Counted from the stretch's first letter, positions 25,937 to 34,919 are shown. The stretch is DNA of 35,138 nt from an uncultured Lentisphaeria bacterium (GCA_949287225.1 CASEFP010000050.1:1-35138), one strand, 5' to 3'. The notes: a model not told the origin generated them from the letters alone. A program made the numbers and translations.

Positions 25937-26752
25937 ATGAAAACGACAGAAAATGTCAATGCCGCGCAGCCGGGAAATATCCGCCTTCCATTCAGGGCGG
26001 TCGATACAGATGATTCCTTCCGTCAATTATTTACACTGATCGAACTGCTCGTTGTGATAGCGATCATCGCGATTCTGGCATCGCTTCTGATGCCTGCACT
26101 GAATTCAGCAAAGGAGAAGGCACGGCAGATTTCCTGCATATCCAATCAGAAGCAGTCCTCGCTTGTGATGTTTTCCTATGGAATGGATTTTAATGGGGAT
26201 ATCTGGGTTGTGAACTACAATAAGGAAGCCTACTGGCATGAAATCATGATTCAATGCGGCTATTTGCCCGAAACTCAGCATCCTGAACGCCATCCGGCAA
26301 AACTTGTCCGCTGCCCTTCCTTCTGGGACGATTCAATCACCCGTTATTAGACTTATGCAATTATTGCCGGTTCCTACTTCCGCTCCATGAATCCGGATGA
26401 ATACCGGACGAAAACTGATCTGTTTGCATGGAACAACGGCAATGAACTGATTCTTACGAGAAACGCAAGACGACCATCGGATACTGCGTTCCTGACGGAA
26501 TCCACCAAAACATCTCGGAATAGTCAATGGATCACTAATGTGTATTATTCTTCAAGCGCCGAAGAATCGGCATTTCACATGCGCCATCTTGGTCTGACCA
26601 ACTGTGCCTTTCTGGATGGATCGGTTTCCTCGAATACGAAAAGCTCTCTGGCAGTGAAACTGCAGAGTTTTCATGCGTATCATTTTTCCCAGAGAAGTTC
26701 ATCTTCGCAGGCCTTTGTCATTCAGTCTAAGGTTCGCGTGAAATTATTCTGA
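25937..26752 (+). CDS. Prepilin-like protein with in-frame TAG at codon 138
   Basis: After a 30-residue N-terminal extension comes the prepilin motif [20 protein letters not shown] and the usual [16 protein letters not shown] and [18 protein letters not shown] at 26348-26350 interrupts, and the same frame continues [18 protein letters not shown] to [19 protein letters not shown], the R-H...F-x-DG-x-V signature that ends this family, stopping at TGA. Total 271 residues, near the 266 of the paralogue at 21192. The TAG is one base from CAG. AAAGGAG precedes the ATG. The N-terminal extension before the prepilin site is long for the family. It is the middle gene of a LacI-prepilin-DUF4838 cluster and the second of two adjacent genes with an in-frame TAG. 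Confidence 0.8.
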
Positions 26753-26802
26753 AGAAAAATAATCCTGTTGATTAATTCAACTATTCAGGGAAAGGAATTT
26801 TC

Positions 26803-29088
26803 ATGAACATTTTATCTTATATTCTTTTGTCCCTTTTGTTTTTTTTCTGCGTCCGCTTACAGGGATACGAGATTTTACCTGCGGAGAATTTAAAACTTGC
26901 GGAGAAAACCGCTCTGGCGGAGCTGAAAAACTACCTCGGGCAAACCGTAGATCGTTCCTTGCGGATCAGCGGGAAGGAGGCTGTGATTCATCTTGGAGAC
27001 AGTGAGTTTGCCCGACGCCATGGAATCAACGCTTCGGTTATGCCGGAGGAAAATTATGTGATCCGATCCATCGGGAACCATCTGGTTCTCTGCGGCGGCG
27101 GAGAACGCGGAACCCTGTATGCGGTCTATCGCTTTCTGGAGGATGTTATCGGGATTCACTGGTTCAATCAATTCGAGGATTCCCTTCCTGAAAAACAGCC
27201 TGTTGCCCTGGATGAACTTGATATACACTGGAGCCCAGTGTTTTTTCAACGCGATATTTACCGTTCGGAAAATTCTCTGCCGAAAGATGGTGGTCGCTTT
27301 TCCGCCCGCAACCGCCTGAATCGTGATGGCGATTATTCCATTTCACCGGAATATGGTGGAGGTTTCAATTATGGAAGTCCCTATTTTATTCATACCTTCG
27401 CTCTTTATTTTCCAGAGAAGCCTTATTTCTCAGAACATCCGGAATATTTTGCACTGAATAAAGGTAAACGTGTTGCGGGAATGACATCCCAGCTTTGCCT
27501 GACCAATGAGGAGATGCTCGACAAGGCCGTCCGGGAAATGCGGAATTTTGTAATGAAGGACGAAACCGAAGCGGCAGAAAAAGGTGTGGCTCCTCCACAC
27601 ATCTATGATTTTTCCATCAACGATGCGCGCAATCCCTGTGAATGCGCCTCCTGTCAGACTCTGGTCCGCAGGGAAGGTTCGGAAGCCGGACCATTGCTTT
27701 ATGCTGTAAATCGCCTTGCCGATGAAATGAAAAAATTCCGTCCGCATAATTTTGTGAGCACGGCAGCCTACTACCACACGGAGGAGCCGCCTCGCTCGCT
27801 CCGTCCACGCGACAATGTCATTATCCGCCTTTGCGACACTTCGACCAATCAGGCTCGGCGCCTTTCCGACACCGTTAACAGGCATTTTGTAGAACGCCTT
27901 GCAAAATGGGCAAAGATCGCCCCCCATATCGGTATCTGGGATTACGGCATTACCTATGGAGTAATTCCCGGGCCTTATCCGCAGGAGGATACAATCGCGG
28001 ACGCTCTGAGGCTGTACCGGAAGTACAACGTGCGCTTTGTTTTCTTTGAACATGAAAAGCCGGAAACAGGTGACTTTTACGAGATGAATCTCTGGCTTGA
28101 GGCGCGGCTGCTGGAGGATCCTGATCGTGATGCTGGTAAGTTGATCCGTATTTATATGGACCGCTGTTTCGGGGCCGCCGCGCCGGAAATGCTCGCATAT
28201 CGACGACTCCTGAAAGCATCTGTCTTGCGAAATAACAGCTATATTGACTGGTTTGCTCCTCCTGCAATGTTTACTCATATTGATCTGGCGACTGCGTCCG
28301 CAGCTCAACAGTTGTTTGATGCCGCCGAGCGGAAAGTTACGGGACGTGTGCTGGAACGCGTTCGTCGTGCACGCGTCAATCTGGACAGAATCTGCATGTA
28401 CCGCCTTCCTTTGCTTGGAAGAGAACATTTTGCAAACGGGGGAACGGAACAGAATTTCCCACTTGACCGCAAGGCGATGTCTGTTCGAGCGCGTGACGGG
28501 TGGATTGCCGCTGTCAAGCGGGATCTTCCACCTTCGAAACATGCTGAAAGAATTGCCGCGGCACAGAAGGAATATGAAATGTTTCAGGTGCTGCCGCTTC
28601 ATACCAGGGAAAATCCTCGCTTTATGGGAAAAAAAAGCCAGATTCATGACTTTACAGCGGAACAGTTTCAACTCTGGGGTAGCGGGAAGACACTGGTTCG
28701 GGATTCCACTGCCGACGCGGGATTTGCCGTGCGAATTCCGATGAAATGGAAATTCAATCCCGAAAATGTGCTTCCGTGCGCCATGTATGTCCCCCTGGAA
28801 AACAAAACCGGAGGAGGTCGCGCGATAGCTTCCGGGGAGATTACGAAGAAAGGGTATCAGCTTTACCGGATCTGCCGGATTGTTCCGCGCACGAGCGCTT
28901 ATCTCTATCTGCTGCCGGATTGGACGGTTCAGGTGAAGCTGAATAATATTGTGGCAAATATGCGCAATGACGAGATGTTTGATGTCTATGTCAGTGCTCG
29001 ATTCTCCGGTCCTGATTTTCCTTTTGACAAATCGAGTTCGCAGAATTTGATTTTTCTGGAGCGAATCATTCTTGAACGTGTTCCATGA
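26803..29088 (+). CDS. Secreted DUF4838-domain protein (alpha-glucuronidase-like)
   Basis: The 761-residue protein begins with a hydrophobic signal (MNILSYILLSLLFFFCVRLQG). The N-terminal part has the GH67-like pattern CGGGERGTLYAVYRFLEDVIGIHWF (98-121 region). The middle carries SINDARNPCECASCQ and NVIIRLCDTS, features of DUF4838. C-terminal residues look like a beta-rich accessory domain. DUF4838 proteins are related to alpha-glucuronidases and are common in polysaccharide loci, but few are characterised, so the substrate is unknown. AAAGGA lies before the ATG; the gene follows the prepilin by 50 bases, a gap that holds a small palindrome (GTTGA/TCAAC, 26767-26781). Codon use is more AT-rich than in the recBCD genes. 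Confidence 0.82.
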   Translation: MNILSYILLSLLFFFCVRLQGYEILPAENLKLAEKTALAELKNYLGQTVDRSLRISGKEAVIHLGDSEFARRHGINASVMPEENYVIRSIGNHLVLCGGGERGTLYAVYRFLEDVIGIHWFNQFEDSLPEKQPVALDELDIHWSPVFFQRDIYRSENSLPKDGGRFSARNRLNRDGDYSISPEYGGGFNYGSPYFIHTFALYFPEKPYFSEHPEYFALNKGKRVAGMTSQLCLTNEEMLDKAVREMRNFVMKDETEAAEKGVAPPHIYDFSINDARNPCECASCQTLVRREGSEAGPLLYAVNRLADEMKKFRPHNFVSTAAYYHTEEPPRSLRPRDNVIIRLCDTSTNQARRLSDTVNRHFVERLAKWAKIAPHIGIWDYGITYGVIPGPYPQEDTIADALRLYRKYNVRFVFFEHEKPETGDFYEMNLWLEARLLEDPDRDAGKLIRIYMDRCFGAAAPEMLAYRRLLKASVLRNNSYIDWFAPPAMFTHIDLATASAAQQLFDAAERKVTGRVLERVRRARVNLDRICMYRLPLLGREHFANGGTEQNFPLDRKAMSVRARDGWIAAVKRDLPPSKHAERIAAAQKEYEMFQVLPLHTRENPRFMGKKSQIHDFTAEQFQLWGSGKTLVRDSTADAGFAVRIPMKWKFNPENVLPCAMYVPLENKTGGGRAIASGEITKKGYQLYRICRIVPRTSAYLYLLPDWTVQVKLNNIVANMRNDEMFDVYVSARFSGPDFPFDKSSSQNLIFLERIILERVP

Positions 29089-29132
29089 GTCTGTCATACC
29101 GCCGTCTGTACGGGATTGTTCGCTTCTCCGCC

Positions 29133-29160
29133 TTGAAAGAGAGCGATTTTCATCTATATT
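29133..29160 (+). promoter_or_regulatory. Predicted promoter for mnmG
   Basis: TTGAAA (29133-29138) and TATATT (29155-29160) are 16 bases apart, about 55 bases before the mnmG start and after the DUF4838 stop. Confidence 0.5.
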
Positions 29161-29214
29161 AATGCGTTTGCTTTTTTTACCCGGAAACCGGAAATGGAAC
29201 TTGCGGCGTAACGC

Positions 29215-31086
29215 ATGGATGAATTTTTTGATGTTGTGGTGATCGGCGGCGGACACGCCGCGTGCGAAGCCGCCCTGGCCGCCGCACGCGTCGGAGCGCA
29301 TACGCTCATGCTGACGCTGAATCTGGATCACATCGCCCAGATGAGCTGCAATCCCTGCATCGGCGGCATCGCCAAGGGACACCTGACGCGCGAAATCGAC
29401 GCGCTCGGCGGCGCGATGGGAATTGTCGCGGACGCTTCGGCGATCCAGTTCCGGATGCTCAATCTTGCCAAGGGGCCTGCCGTCTGGTCGCCCCGCGCCC
29501 AGTGCGACAAACTCGAATATCAGCACGCGATGAAGCGCTGTCTCGAACAGGCGGAGAATCTGGAGCTCAAACAGGCGCTCGCGACCGGCTTTCTCACGGA
29601 GAAAAACGCGGTCACAGGTGTTGAAACCGCGTTCGGCGACAGGTTCCACGCAAAAGCCGTTGTCGTCGCGACCGGAACCTTTCTCTCCGGCAAACTGCAT
29701 TACGGGCTCCGGAGTTTTGCCGGCGGCCGCGCCGGGGATCCCCCGTCCGTCGAACTTGCCGCCGCCATCCGCGACCGGCTCGGACTCCGCGTCGGGCGCC
29801 TCAAGACCGGGACGCCTCCGCGCGTGCTGGGCAGTTCCATAGATTTTTCGCACATGGAGTTTCAGGCGTCCGATGCGCTGGAGGAGCATTTTTCCTTTTT
29901 CCCCGATGAGAGCGTCCGCCCGCGCGCCGAACACCGGAATCTGCCCTGCTACCTGACCCACACCAACGAGGAGACCGCGCGCCTTGTCCGCGACAACCTC
30001 GACCAGGCGCCGATGTACAACGGCCTCATCAAGGGAATCGGGACACGCTACTGCCCGTCGTTCGAGGATAAAGTTGTCCGCTTTCCTCAGCACGAACGCC
30101 ATCACGTCTATCTCGAGCCCGAGGGGGAATACACGGATGAGTATTATGTCAACGGCCTCTCGACCAGTCTTCCTCCCGAAATCCAGATCCGGATGCTGAA
30201 AACGATCCCCGGCATGGAAAATGTGAAGGTTACGCGCTACGCCTACGCGATTGAATACGATTTTGTCTTTCCCGACGAACTCGACCGGACGATGGCCGTC
30301 AAGAAGTGGAAGGGACTCTATCACGCCGGGCAGATCAACGGCACCAGCGGCTACGAGGAGGCGGCGGGGCAGGGGCTCCTTGCCGGACTGAACGCGGCGC
30401 GTTTCGCCGCCGGACTAGACGGTGCCGTTTTCGGACGCGATACCTCTTATCTGGGCGTGCTCGCCGACGACATCACCACCAAGGAGATCGTCGAACCCTA
30501 CCGTCTTTTCACGAGCCGTGCCGAACACCGGCTGTTCCTGCGGCAGGACAACGCGGATTTCCGTCTTGCTCCGCTCGGATGGTCGCTCGGGCTTCTGCCG
30601 CGCGGAAAATACGATTCCTTTCTGCGCTATTCCGAGAAGTGCGCCGCCGCGGAGGCTGCCTGCAAAGCGGCGCGAGTCGCCGGGCGCCTCCTGTGGGACC
30701 GTCTCAAGGATGTCCACGGCGTGCTTGACAATGCCGATCCTCCGTTTCCGCCGGAGACGATCGGGCTTTCCGGAGACGATCCTCTCGACCGCCGCGTCTT
30801 CCGCCAGATCGCCGTTCTCGCGCATTACGAGGGCTATATGAAGCGGGAGGAACAGGCGATTGCCAAGCTCCGGGCGCTGGAGTCCTGGCGCATTCCGGAG
30901 AACATGGACTATTCCTCCGTGACCGGGCTCTGCAACGAATCGCGCGCGAAACTGACTAAAATCCGTCCCGCGACGCTCGCGCAGGCGGGGCGCATCGACG
31001 GGGTGACGCCGCCGGAAATCGCGCTGCTTCAGGTGTATATCATGCGCATGAAGCGCGCCGCCGTGCAGAAGGAGCGTACGCCATGA
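29215..31086 (+). CDS. mnmG: tRNA uridine-5-carboxymethylaminomethyl modification enzyme MnmG (GidA)
   Basis: The 623-residue FAD protein is the MnmG partner of MnmE in making the 5-carboxymethylaminomethyl group on wobble uridine 34. The FAD-binding Rossmann motif is VVVIGGGHAACEAALAAARVG (7-27). Family signatures SCNPCIGGIAKGHLTREIDALGG and GLYHAGQINGTSGYEEAAGQG are present in full, and the C-terminal helical domain includes NMDYSSVTGL. Length is normal. The ribosome binding site is weak. The ATG of the downstream permease overlaps the stop (ATGA). This is a core gene and its identification is essentially certain. Confidence 0.97.
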   Translation: MDEFFDVVVIGGGHAACEAALAAARVGAHTLMLTLNLDHIAQMSCNPCIGGIAKGHLTREIDALGGAMGIVADASAIQFRMLNLAKGPAVWSPRAQCDKLEYQHAMKRCLEQAENLELKQALATGFLTEKNAVTGVETAFGDRFHAKAVVVATGTFLSGKLHYGLRSFAGGRAGDPPSVELAAAIRDRLGLRVGRLKTGTPPRVLGSSIDFSHMEFQASDALEEHFSFFPDESVRPRAEHRNLPCYLTHTNEETARLVRDNLDQAPMYNGLIKGIGTRYCPSFEDKVVRFPQHERHHVYLEPEGEYTDEYYVNGLSTSLPPEIQIRMLKTIPGMENVKVTRYAYAIEYDFVFPDELDRTMAVKKWKGLYHAGQINGTSGYEEAAGQGLLAGLNAARFAAGLDGAVFGRDTSYLGVLADDITTKEIVEPYRLFTSRAEHRLFLRQDNADFRLAPLGWSLGLLPRGKYDSFLRYSEKCAAAEAACKAARVAGRLLWDRLKDVHGVLDNADPPFPPETIGLSGDDPLDRRVFRQIAVLAHYEGYMKREEQAIAKLRALESWRIPENMDYSSVTGLCNESRAKLTKIRPATLAQAGRIDGVTPPEIALLQVYIMRMKRAAVQKERTP

Positions 31087-32054
31087 GGGAAGGGGTCGAA
31101 TCCTCCGCCGCCGGATTTTCCCGCCGTCCGTTTCCGGACACGCTCCGGAAGCTCTGCGCAAAAAAATTCGCTCTTGCCTCGCTGATCATCTGCCTGCTCT
31201 ATCTCGGCGCGGCGGTATTTGCGGAAATCTACAGCGGATACTGCGACGCGACCGGAACGGAAGCGGTCTATCAGATTCAGAATCATGCGGAACGGTTTCA
31301 GCCGCCTTCGTGGAATCACCCGCTCGGGACGGACTACCTCGGGCGCGACGTGCTGATCCGGGCGATTTTCGCGGCGAAGACGGCGGTCAAGGTCGGGATT
31401 GTCGCCTCGCTCATTTCGGCGGCGATCGGCGTGTGTCTCGGAATCTGCGCGGGCTACTTCGGCGGCTGGATCGACGATGTTGCCGAATGGCTCTACAGCA
31501 CTTTTGCCTCGATGCCGTCGCTGCTTTTCATTCTCGCATTCGCCCTTCTCGTATCGAAGGGATTTCTCTTCGGGCCGCTGGCGGCGGCATTTGAGCTGGC
31601 CGCGCGCATCTTGCGGACTGAACCGGGAATGCTTGCCGTCTATCTCGGGATCGGGCTGACCGGCTGGGTGTCGCTCTGCCGCGTGGTGCGCGCCGAGACG
31701 ATGCGGCTGCGGGAGCGTCAGTATGTCCTGGCCGCGAAAGCGCTCGGGCAGACGGATTTCCGCATTCTGTTCCGGCATATTCTGCCGAATCTCATGCACG
31801 TGGTGATCGTCTATTTCACGATGCGCTTCGCTTTTGCCATCATGACCGAGGTGATCGTCAGCTATCTCGGGCTCGGCGTGCAGTTCGAGCCCAGCTGGGG
31901 AGTCATGATCGCCGACGGGCAGGAACGGCTCTGGCGCGGCATCTGGTGGGAGGTCGGCGGCGCGACGCTCTTCATGTTCCTTCTGGTGCTTGCGCTGAAC
32001 ATTCTCGGGGACGCACTGCGCGACGCGCTCGATCCCCGGCTTTCGGAAGAATAA
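31083..32054 (+). CDS. ABC transporter permease, OppC/DppC type
   Basis: The 323-residue inner-membrane protein has an OppC-like N-terminus (cytoplasmic arm, then a first membrane helix near 29-46), a periplasmic segment with PLGTDYLGRDVL, and further helices. The inner-membrane-complex EAA loop, AAKALGQTDFRILFRHILPNL, is the contact with the ATPase. Such permeases pair with an OppB-type permease, two ATPases and a solute-binding protein for peptides, nickel or oligosaccharides; none of these is in the window. AAGGAG precedes the ATG, which overlaps the mnmG stop. The link with mnmG looks like simple operon hitch-hiking; the substrate is unknown. Confidence 0.88.
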   Translation: MREGVESSAAGFSRRPFPDTLRKLCAKKFALASLIICLLYLGAAVFAEIYSGYCDATGTEAVYQIQNHAERFQPPSWNHPLGTDYLGRDVLIRAIFAAKTAVKVGIVASLISAAIGVCLGICAGYFGGWIDDVAEWLYSTFASMPSLLFILAFALLVSKGFLFGPLAAAFELAARILRTEPGMLAVYLGIGLTGWVSLCRVVRAETMRLRERQYVLAAKALGQTDFRILFRHILPNLMHVVIVYFTMRFAFAIMTEVIVSYLGLGVQFEPSWGVMIADGQERLWRGIWWEVGGATLFMFLLVLALNILGDALRDALDPRLSEE

Positions 32055-32060
32055 TTGAAA

Positions 32061-32083
32061 TCCCGCGGCGCTTTACCGCGGGA
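32061..32083 (-). terminator. Hairpin between convergent permease and nagA-like genes
   Basis: TCCCGCGG and CCGCGGGA form an 8-bp stem with a 7-base loop. On the minus strand it lies 23 bases after the nagA-like stop and is followed by a short T-rich tract (TTTCAATT). It probably ends that transcript and may also act on the permease message. Confidence 0.6.
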
Positions 32084-32106
32084 AAATATCTGCGCCTCTT
32101 TCCGTC

Positions 32107-33021
32107 TCAGAGCATCTTGAGCAGTTTCATCGCGTTGTAATAGCCGACCTTTTCCAGATCCTCCGGACTCAGGAGATCCAGCGACTCCAGATATTTCATG
32201 CAGTCGCTCAGGCTCGCGGAGGAGCCGACGAGACAGCCCTTTTCCGGATTGTGGAAGAGTCCGTTTTCTTCCAGAATCGCATCGTTTCCGAGCATGTGGT
32301 AGCGTCCGGGCGGCAGTCCGGCGACCGGGGAGGCGTCGCTGATGACGATGACTTTGTCCGGCCCCTTCATGCGGATCACGCATTTGATGAGTTCCGGCGG
32401 CAGATGGTGTCCGTCGGTGATGATCGTCGCGGTGAGATCGTCGCAGGCAAGCCCCGACCAGATCGGATTCTTGTGGCGGTGGATCATGTTCGGTATGCCG
32501 TTTCCGAGATGCGTCAGGGTGCGCGCTCCGGCGTTCTGGGCTTTCTGAAGCTGTTCGTAGTTTGCAAGCTCGTGTCCGCAGCCGACCGCGATTCCCAGCG
32601 AGACGGCATGGCGGATCAGCTCTTCGACGCCGTCATTCTCCGCCGCGACGGTCATCAGCTTGATGAATCCGCCGGTGTGGTCCATGATTTTGTCGAGAAA
32701 CGCGCAGTCGGGCTTCCTGACCCACGCCGGATTGTGGCAGCCGACCGCGCCGGGCCGGTCGGAGAGGAATGGACCTTCCGCGTGAATGCCCGGAATCTGT
32801 TTTTCAAGCCCCTCTTTTTCCACAGCGTCGTGCATCAGTTTGATGTTGCGCAGATAGATCTCCTCGCTGCTGGTGATGACCGTCGGCAGAAAGAGATACG
32901 TTCCGCTTTGGAAAATCCGTTCCGCCGTGCGCAGGAAATCCGCTTCCGTCAGCGCCGGATCGGAAAAATCCACATTCTGATACCCGTTGATCTGAATATC
33001 GGCATACCCCGGTATGGACAT
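32107..33021 (-). CDS. Compact N-acetylglucosamine-6-phosphate deacetylase (NagA-like)
   Basis: The 304-residue protein has the NagA catalytic core. GYADIQINGY opens it, and metal/catalytic motifs are GIHAEGPFL (E82), GCGHELANYE (H150), THLGNGIPNM (H171), ITDGHHLPPE and the catalytic aspartate D229 in VISDASPVAGLPPG. NagA removes acetate from GlcNAc-6-phosphate. The usual family length is about 380; here the small beta-sandwich formed by the two ends is missing, as the protein starts directly at the PGYAD strand and stops at NAMKLLKML. AAAGGAG precedes the start. It follows the GH20 gene by 19 bases, which would release GlcNAc, so the two fit one pathway. A kinase and NagB are not in the window. 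Confidence 0.85.
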   Translation of the reverse strand: MSIPGYADIQINGYQNVDFSDPALTEADFLRTAERIFQSGTYLFLPTVITSSEEIYLRNIKLMHDAVEKEGLEKQIPGIHAEGPFLSDRPGAVGCHNPAWVRKPDCAFLDKIMDHTGGFIKLMTVAAENDGVEELIRHAVSLGIAVGCGHELANYEQLQKAQNAGARTLTHLGNGIPNMIHRHKNPIWSGLACDDLTATIITDGHHLPPELIKCVIRMKGPDKVIVISDASPVAGLPPGRYHMLGNDAILEENGLFHNPEKGCLVGSSASLSDCMKYLESLDLLSPEDLEKVGYYNAMKLLKML

Positions 33022-33040
33022 GAGAAGGTTCTCCTTTTCT

Positions 33041-34900
33041 TCAGTGTTTTTCCACTTTTTTCATTGTGACTTCAATCCAGTTGACCATTTCCGCTTTCGT
33101 GCGGTCGTGAAACGCGTCGATGATGCGCTGCGACCCCAGATAACAGAAATTGGTGTCCGGAGTGAGGACATGTTCGGGATGCTCCGCGATTCCGCCCGCG
33201 CTTTCGAGCGCGGCGGGAACAAACCCGCCTTTTCCGGTTTTCGCGGAAACATGGCAGACACCCTGTCCGCCGAATCCTGCCGCTTCAATCCGCACCGCCT
33301 CCACCTCGATGTTTTTCGGCAGCGGGAAGTTGTGGTAAAAGAGGGCATCGTTCTCGTGCTTGAAGACGCCGGAAGCAACCTCGATGAGTTTTCCCGCGCT
33401 CCGGACGAGGATTCGGACTCGTTCCGCTCCGTAGGTGTCGGGCAGACAGAAGAGGACTTTCAGAATGCCTTTTTTCCGGATGGTGTCCGCGCATTCCAAG
33501 AGGGCTTTGCATGCCTGCTCGAAGAACGTGCGGAAATGCTGTGCGGCCTCTTTCCCCCGGTGAAGTTCACATGCCGCGATCCGGCTTTCCGCCGCCTCGG
33601 AGAGTTCCCGGACAATTTCGTCGACAGGTTCGGACTCCTGGCCGTTGAGCATCTGAAAGACGGCGAGTTTCGCACGCGCGGCAAGAACTTTCAGAATGAC
33701 ATCGTCGATGATGTCGTTGAGCACAACCTCGGTGCGGGAGTCGCGCAGTTTCCCGGAATACCGCATCAGGATGGCGCACATGGTCTTGTTCGCCTGAAGC
33801 TCCTGATGGTCGGGCCCGAAGAAGGCAGAACTCATCAGATTGGCGGGGGAGGGAGCCGCAACACGCTTGACCACCGCGACATACTGCCGGATTGCCTGAA
33901 GGAACAGTTCGTCCGTCACGCCGAAGATCTGTTTTGCGGCAATTGTCACGGCGTCGTCGCCGTCCTGTGCGGATCCGCTCCAGAGCCAGCCGGCGGCAGC
34001 GATGAGGGGATAGGATTTGTAGAGAAGCGCGTTGGATTTCTCCCACGTTGTCACAAGCCCGCCGAGCGGTCTGTGCGTCCGCGCGTAATTCGTGATGCTC
34101 TCGACATTCGACCAGAGGTAGTCCGCAGGAGCGACGAGGTAATCAAAACCGAGCGCGTCGTATTGCGCAAGGCGGTCGCTGAAAACAAGATTCGCGAAGT
34201 GCCCCTGATATCCCGTCACATTCAGCTGATACTGCCAGTTGACCATCACGATGTCGCTCGGCATTTCCGGGAGAATGTCCGGATAGTATTCGAACATATC
34301 GTCCCACATCATCATGCGTTTGCCGAGTTTCTTCGTGACGATCCTGTGGCAGAAGGTGAAATGATCGCGGTAAATCTCCTCTTCACCCCGGTATGCCGCG
34401 GCCTTTTCCGCGCATTGCGGACAGAAACCGATGTCCCATGCCTCGTCGCCGCCGACATGCAGGTATTCCGACGGGAAGATTGCGGCGACCTCGCTGAAGT
34501 AGGATTCCAGGAACTTGCGCATTCCCGGATGCGACGGGCAGAAATCGTGTTTCTGAGTGCTGTGGAATCTGCCATGCATTCCGTTGCGCAGTTCCGCATA
34601 GCTTTCAAATTTTTTCTGATTGAGAATCAGTTCCGCGTGCCCGAGCGCGGCAAGTCCCGGAATGATCTCGATTCCGCGTGTTCCCGCATAGTCGATCAGT
34701 TCCCGGAGTTCCTCCGCGGAGTAGCCCTCCTTTTTCCCGATGTCGAACGTTTTTGTCCGGACGCGCCATTCCAGATAGAGGAACAGCGTGTTGTAATGAT
34801 GTTCCGCAATGAAGTCGATGAAATTTTTCAGAAATTCCATCGTCTCCATCTGACGCGCCAGATCAAGCTGGACCGCGCGGATCTTGTAATTGACGTTCAT
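33041..34900 (-). CDS. GH20 beta-N-acetylhexosaminidase-like protein
   Basis: The 619-residue protein carries a GH20 TIM barrel at the N-terminus, with the catalytic pair D152-E153 in YLHVGGDEAWDIG and the CPQC cysteine pair just after it. GLAALGHAELILN is the family's barrel strand. There is no signal peptide, so it is probably cytoplasmic and acts on imported oligosaccharides. The C-terminal 250 residues are helical and of no family I recognise. The start at 34900 has AGGTG upstream; the frame to 34966 crosses a promoter-operator and is rejected. It is first in an operon with the NagA-like gene, consistent with release of an N-acetylhexosamine followed by deacetylation. The exact substrate is unknown. 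Confidence 0.85.
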   Translation of the reverse strand: MNVNYKIRAVQLDLARQMETMEFLKNFIDFIAEHHYNTLFLYLEWRVRTKTFDIGKKEGYSAEELRELIDYAGTRGIEIIPGLAALGHAELILNQKKFESYAELRNGMHGRFHSTQKHDFCPSHPGMRKFLESYFSEVAAIFPSEYLHVGGDEAWDIGFCPQCAEKAAAYRGEEEIYRDHFTFCHRIVTKKLGKRMMMWDDMFEYYPDILPEMPSDIVMVNWQYQLNVTGYQGHFANLVFSDRLAQYDALGFDYLVAPADYLWSNVESITNYARTHRPLGGLVTTWEKSNALLYKSYPLIAAAGWLWSGSAQDGDDAVTIAAKQIFGVTDELFLQAIRQYVAVVKRVAAPSPANLMSSAFFGPDHQELQANKTMCAILMRYSGKLRDSRTEVVLNDIIDDVILKVLAARAKLAVFQMLNGQESEPVDEIVRELSEAAESRIAACELHRGKEAAQHFRTFFEQACKALLECADTIRKKGILKVLFCLPDTYGAERVRILVRSAGKLIEVASGVFKHENDALFYHNFPLPKNIEVEAVRIEAAGFGGQGVCHVSAKTGKGGFVPAALESAGGIAEHPEHVLTPDTNFCYLGSQRIIDAFHDRTKAEMVNWIEVTMKKVEKH

Positions 34901-34919
34901 GCGCGCACCTGTTTGTGTG

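Noticed and set aside
26387..26752. Separate gene beginning at ATG 26387
   Set aside because: It is the C-terminal half of the prepilin-like protein in the same frame after the TAG; no ribosome binding site.
27430..30324. Minus-strand open frame of 964 codons
   Set aside because: It runs antisense through both the DUF4838 gene and mnmG, which have strong motifs; no recognisable protein features.
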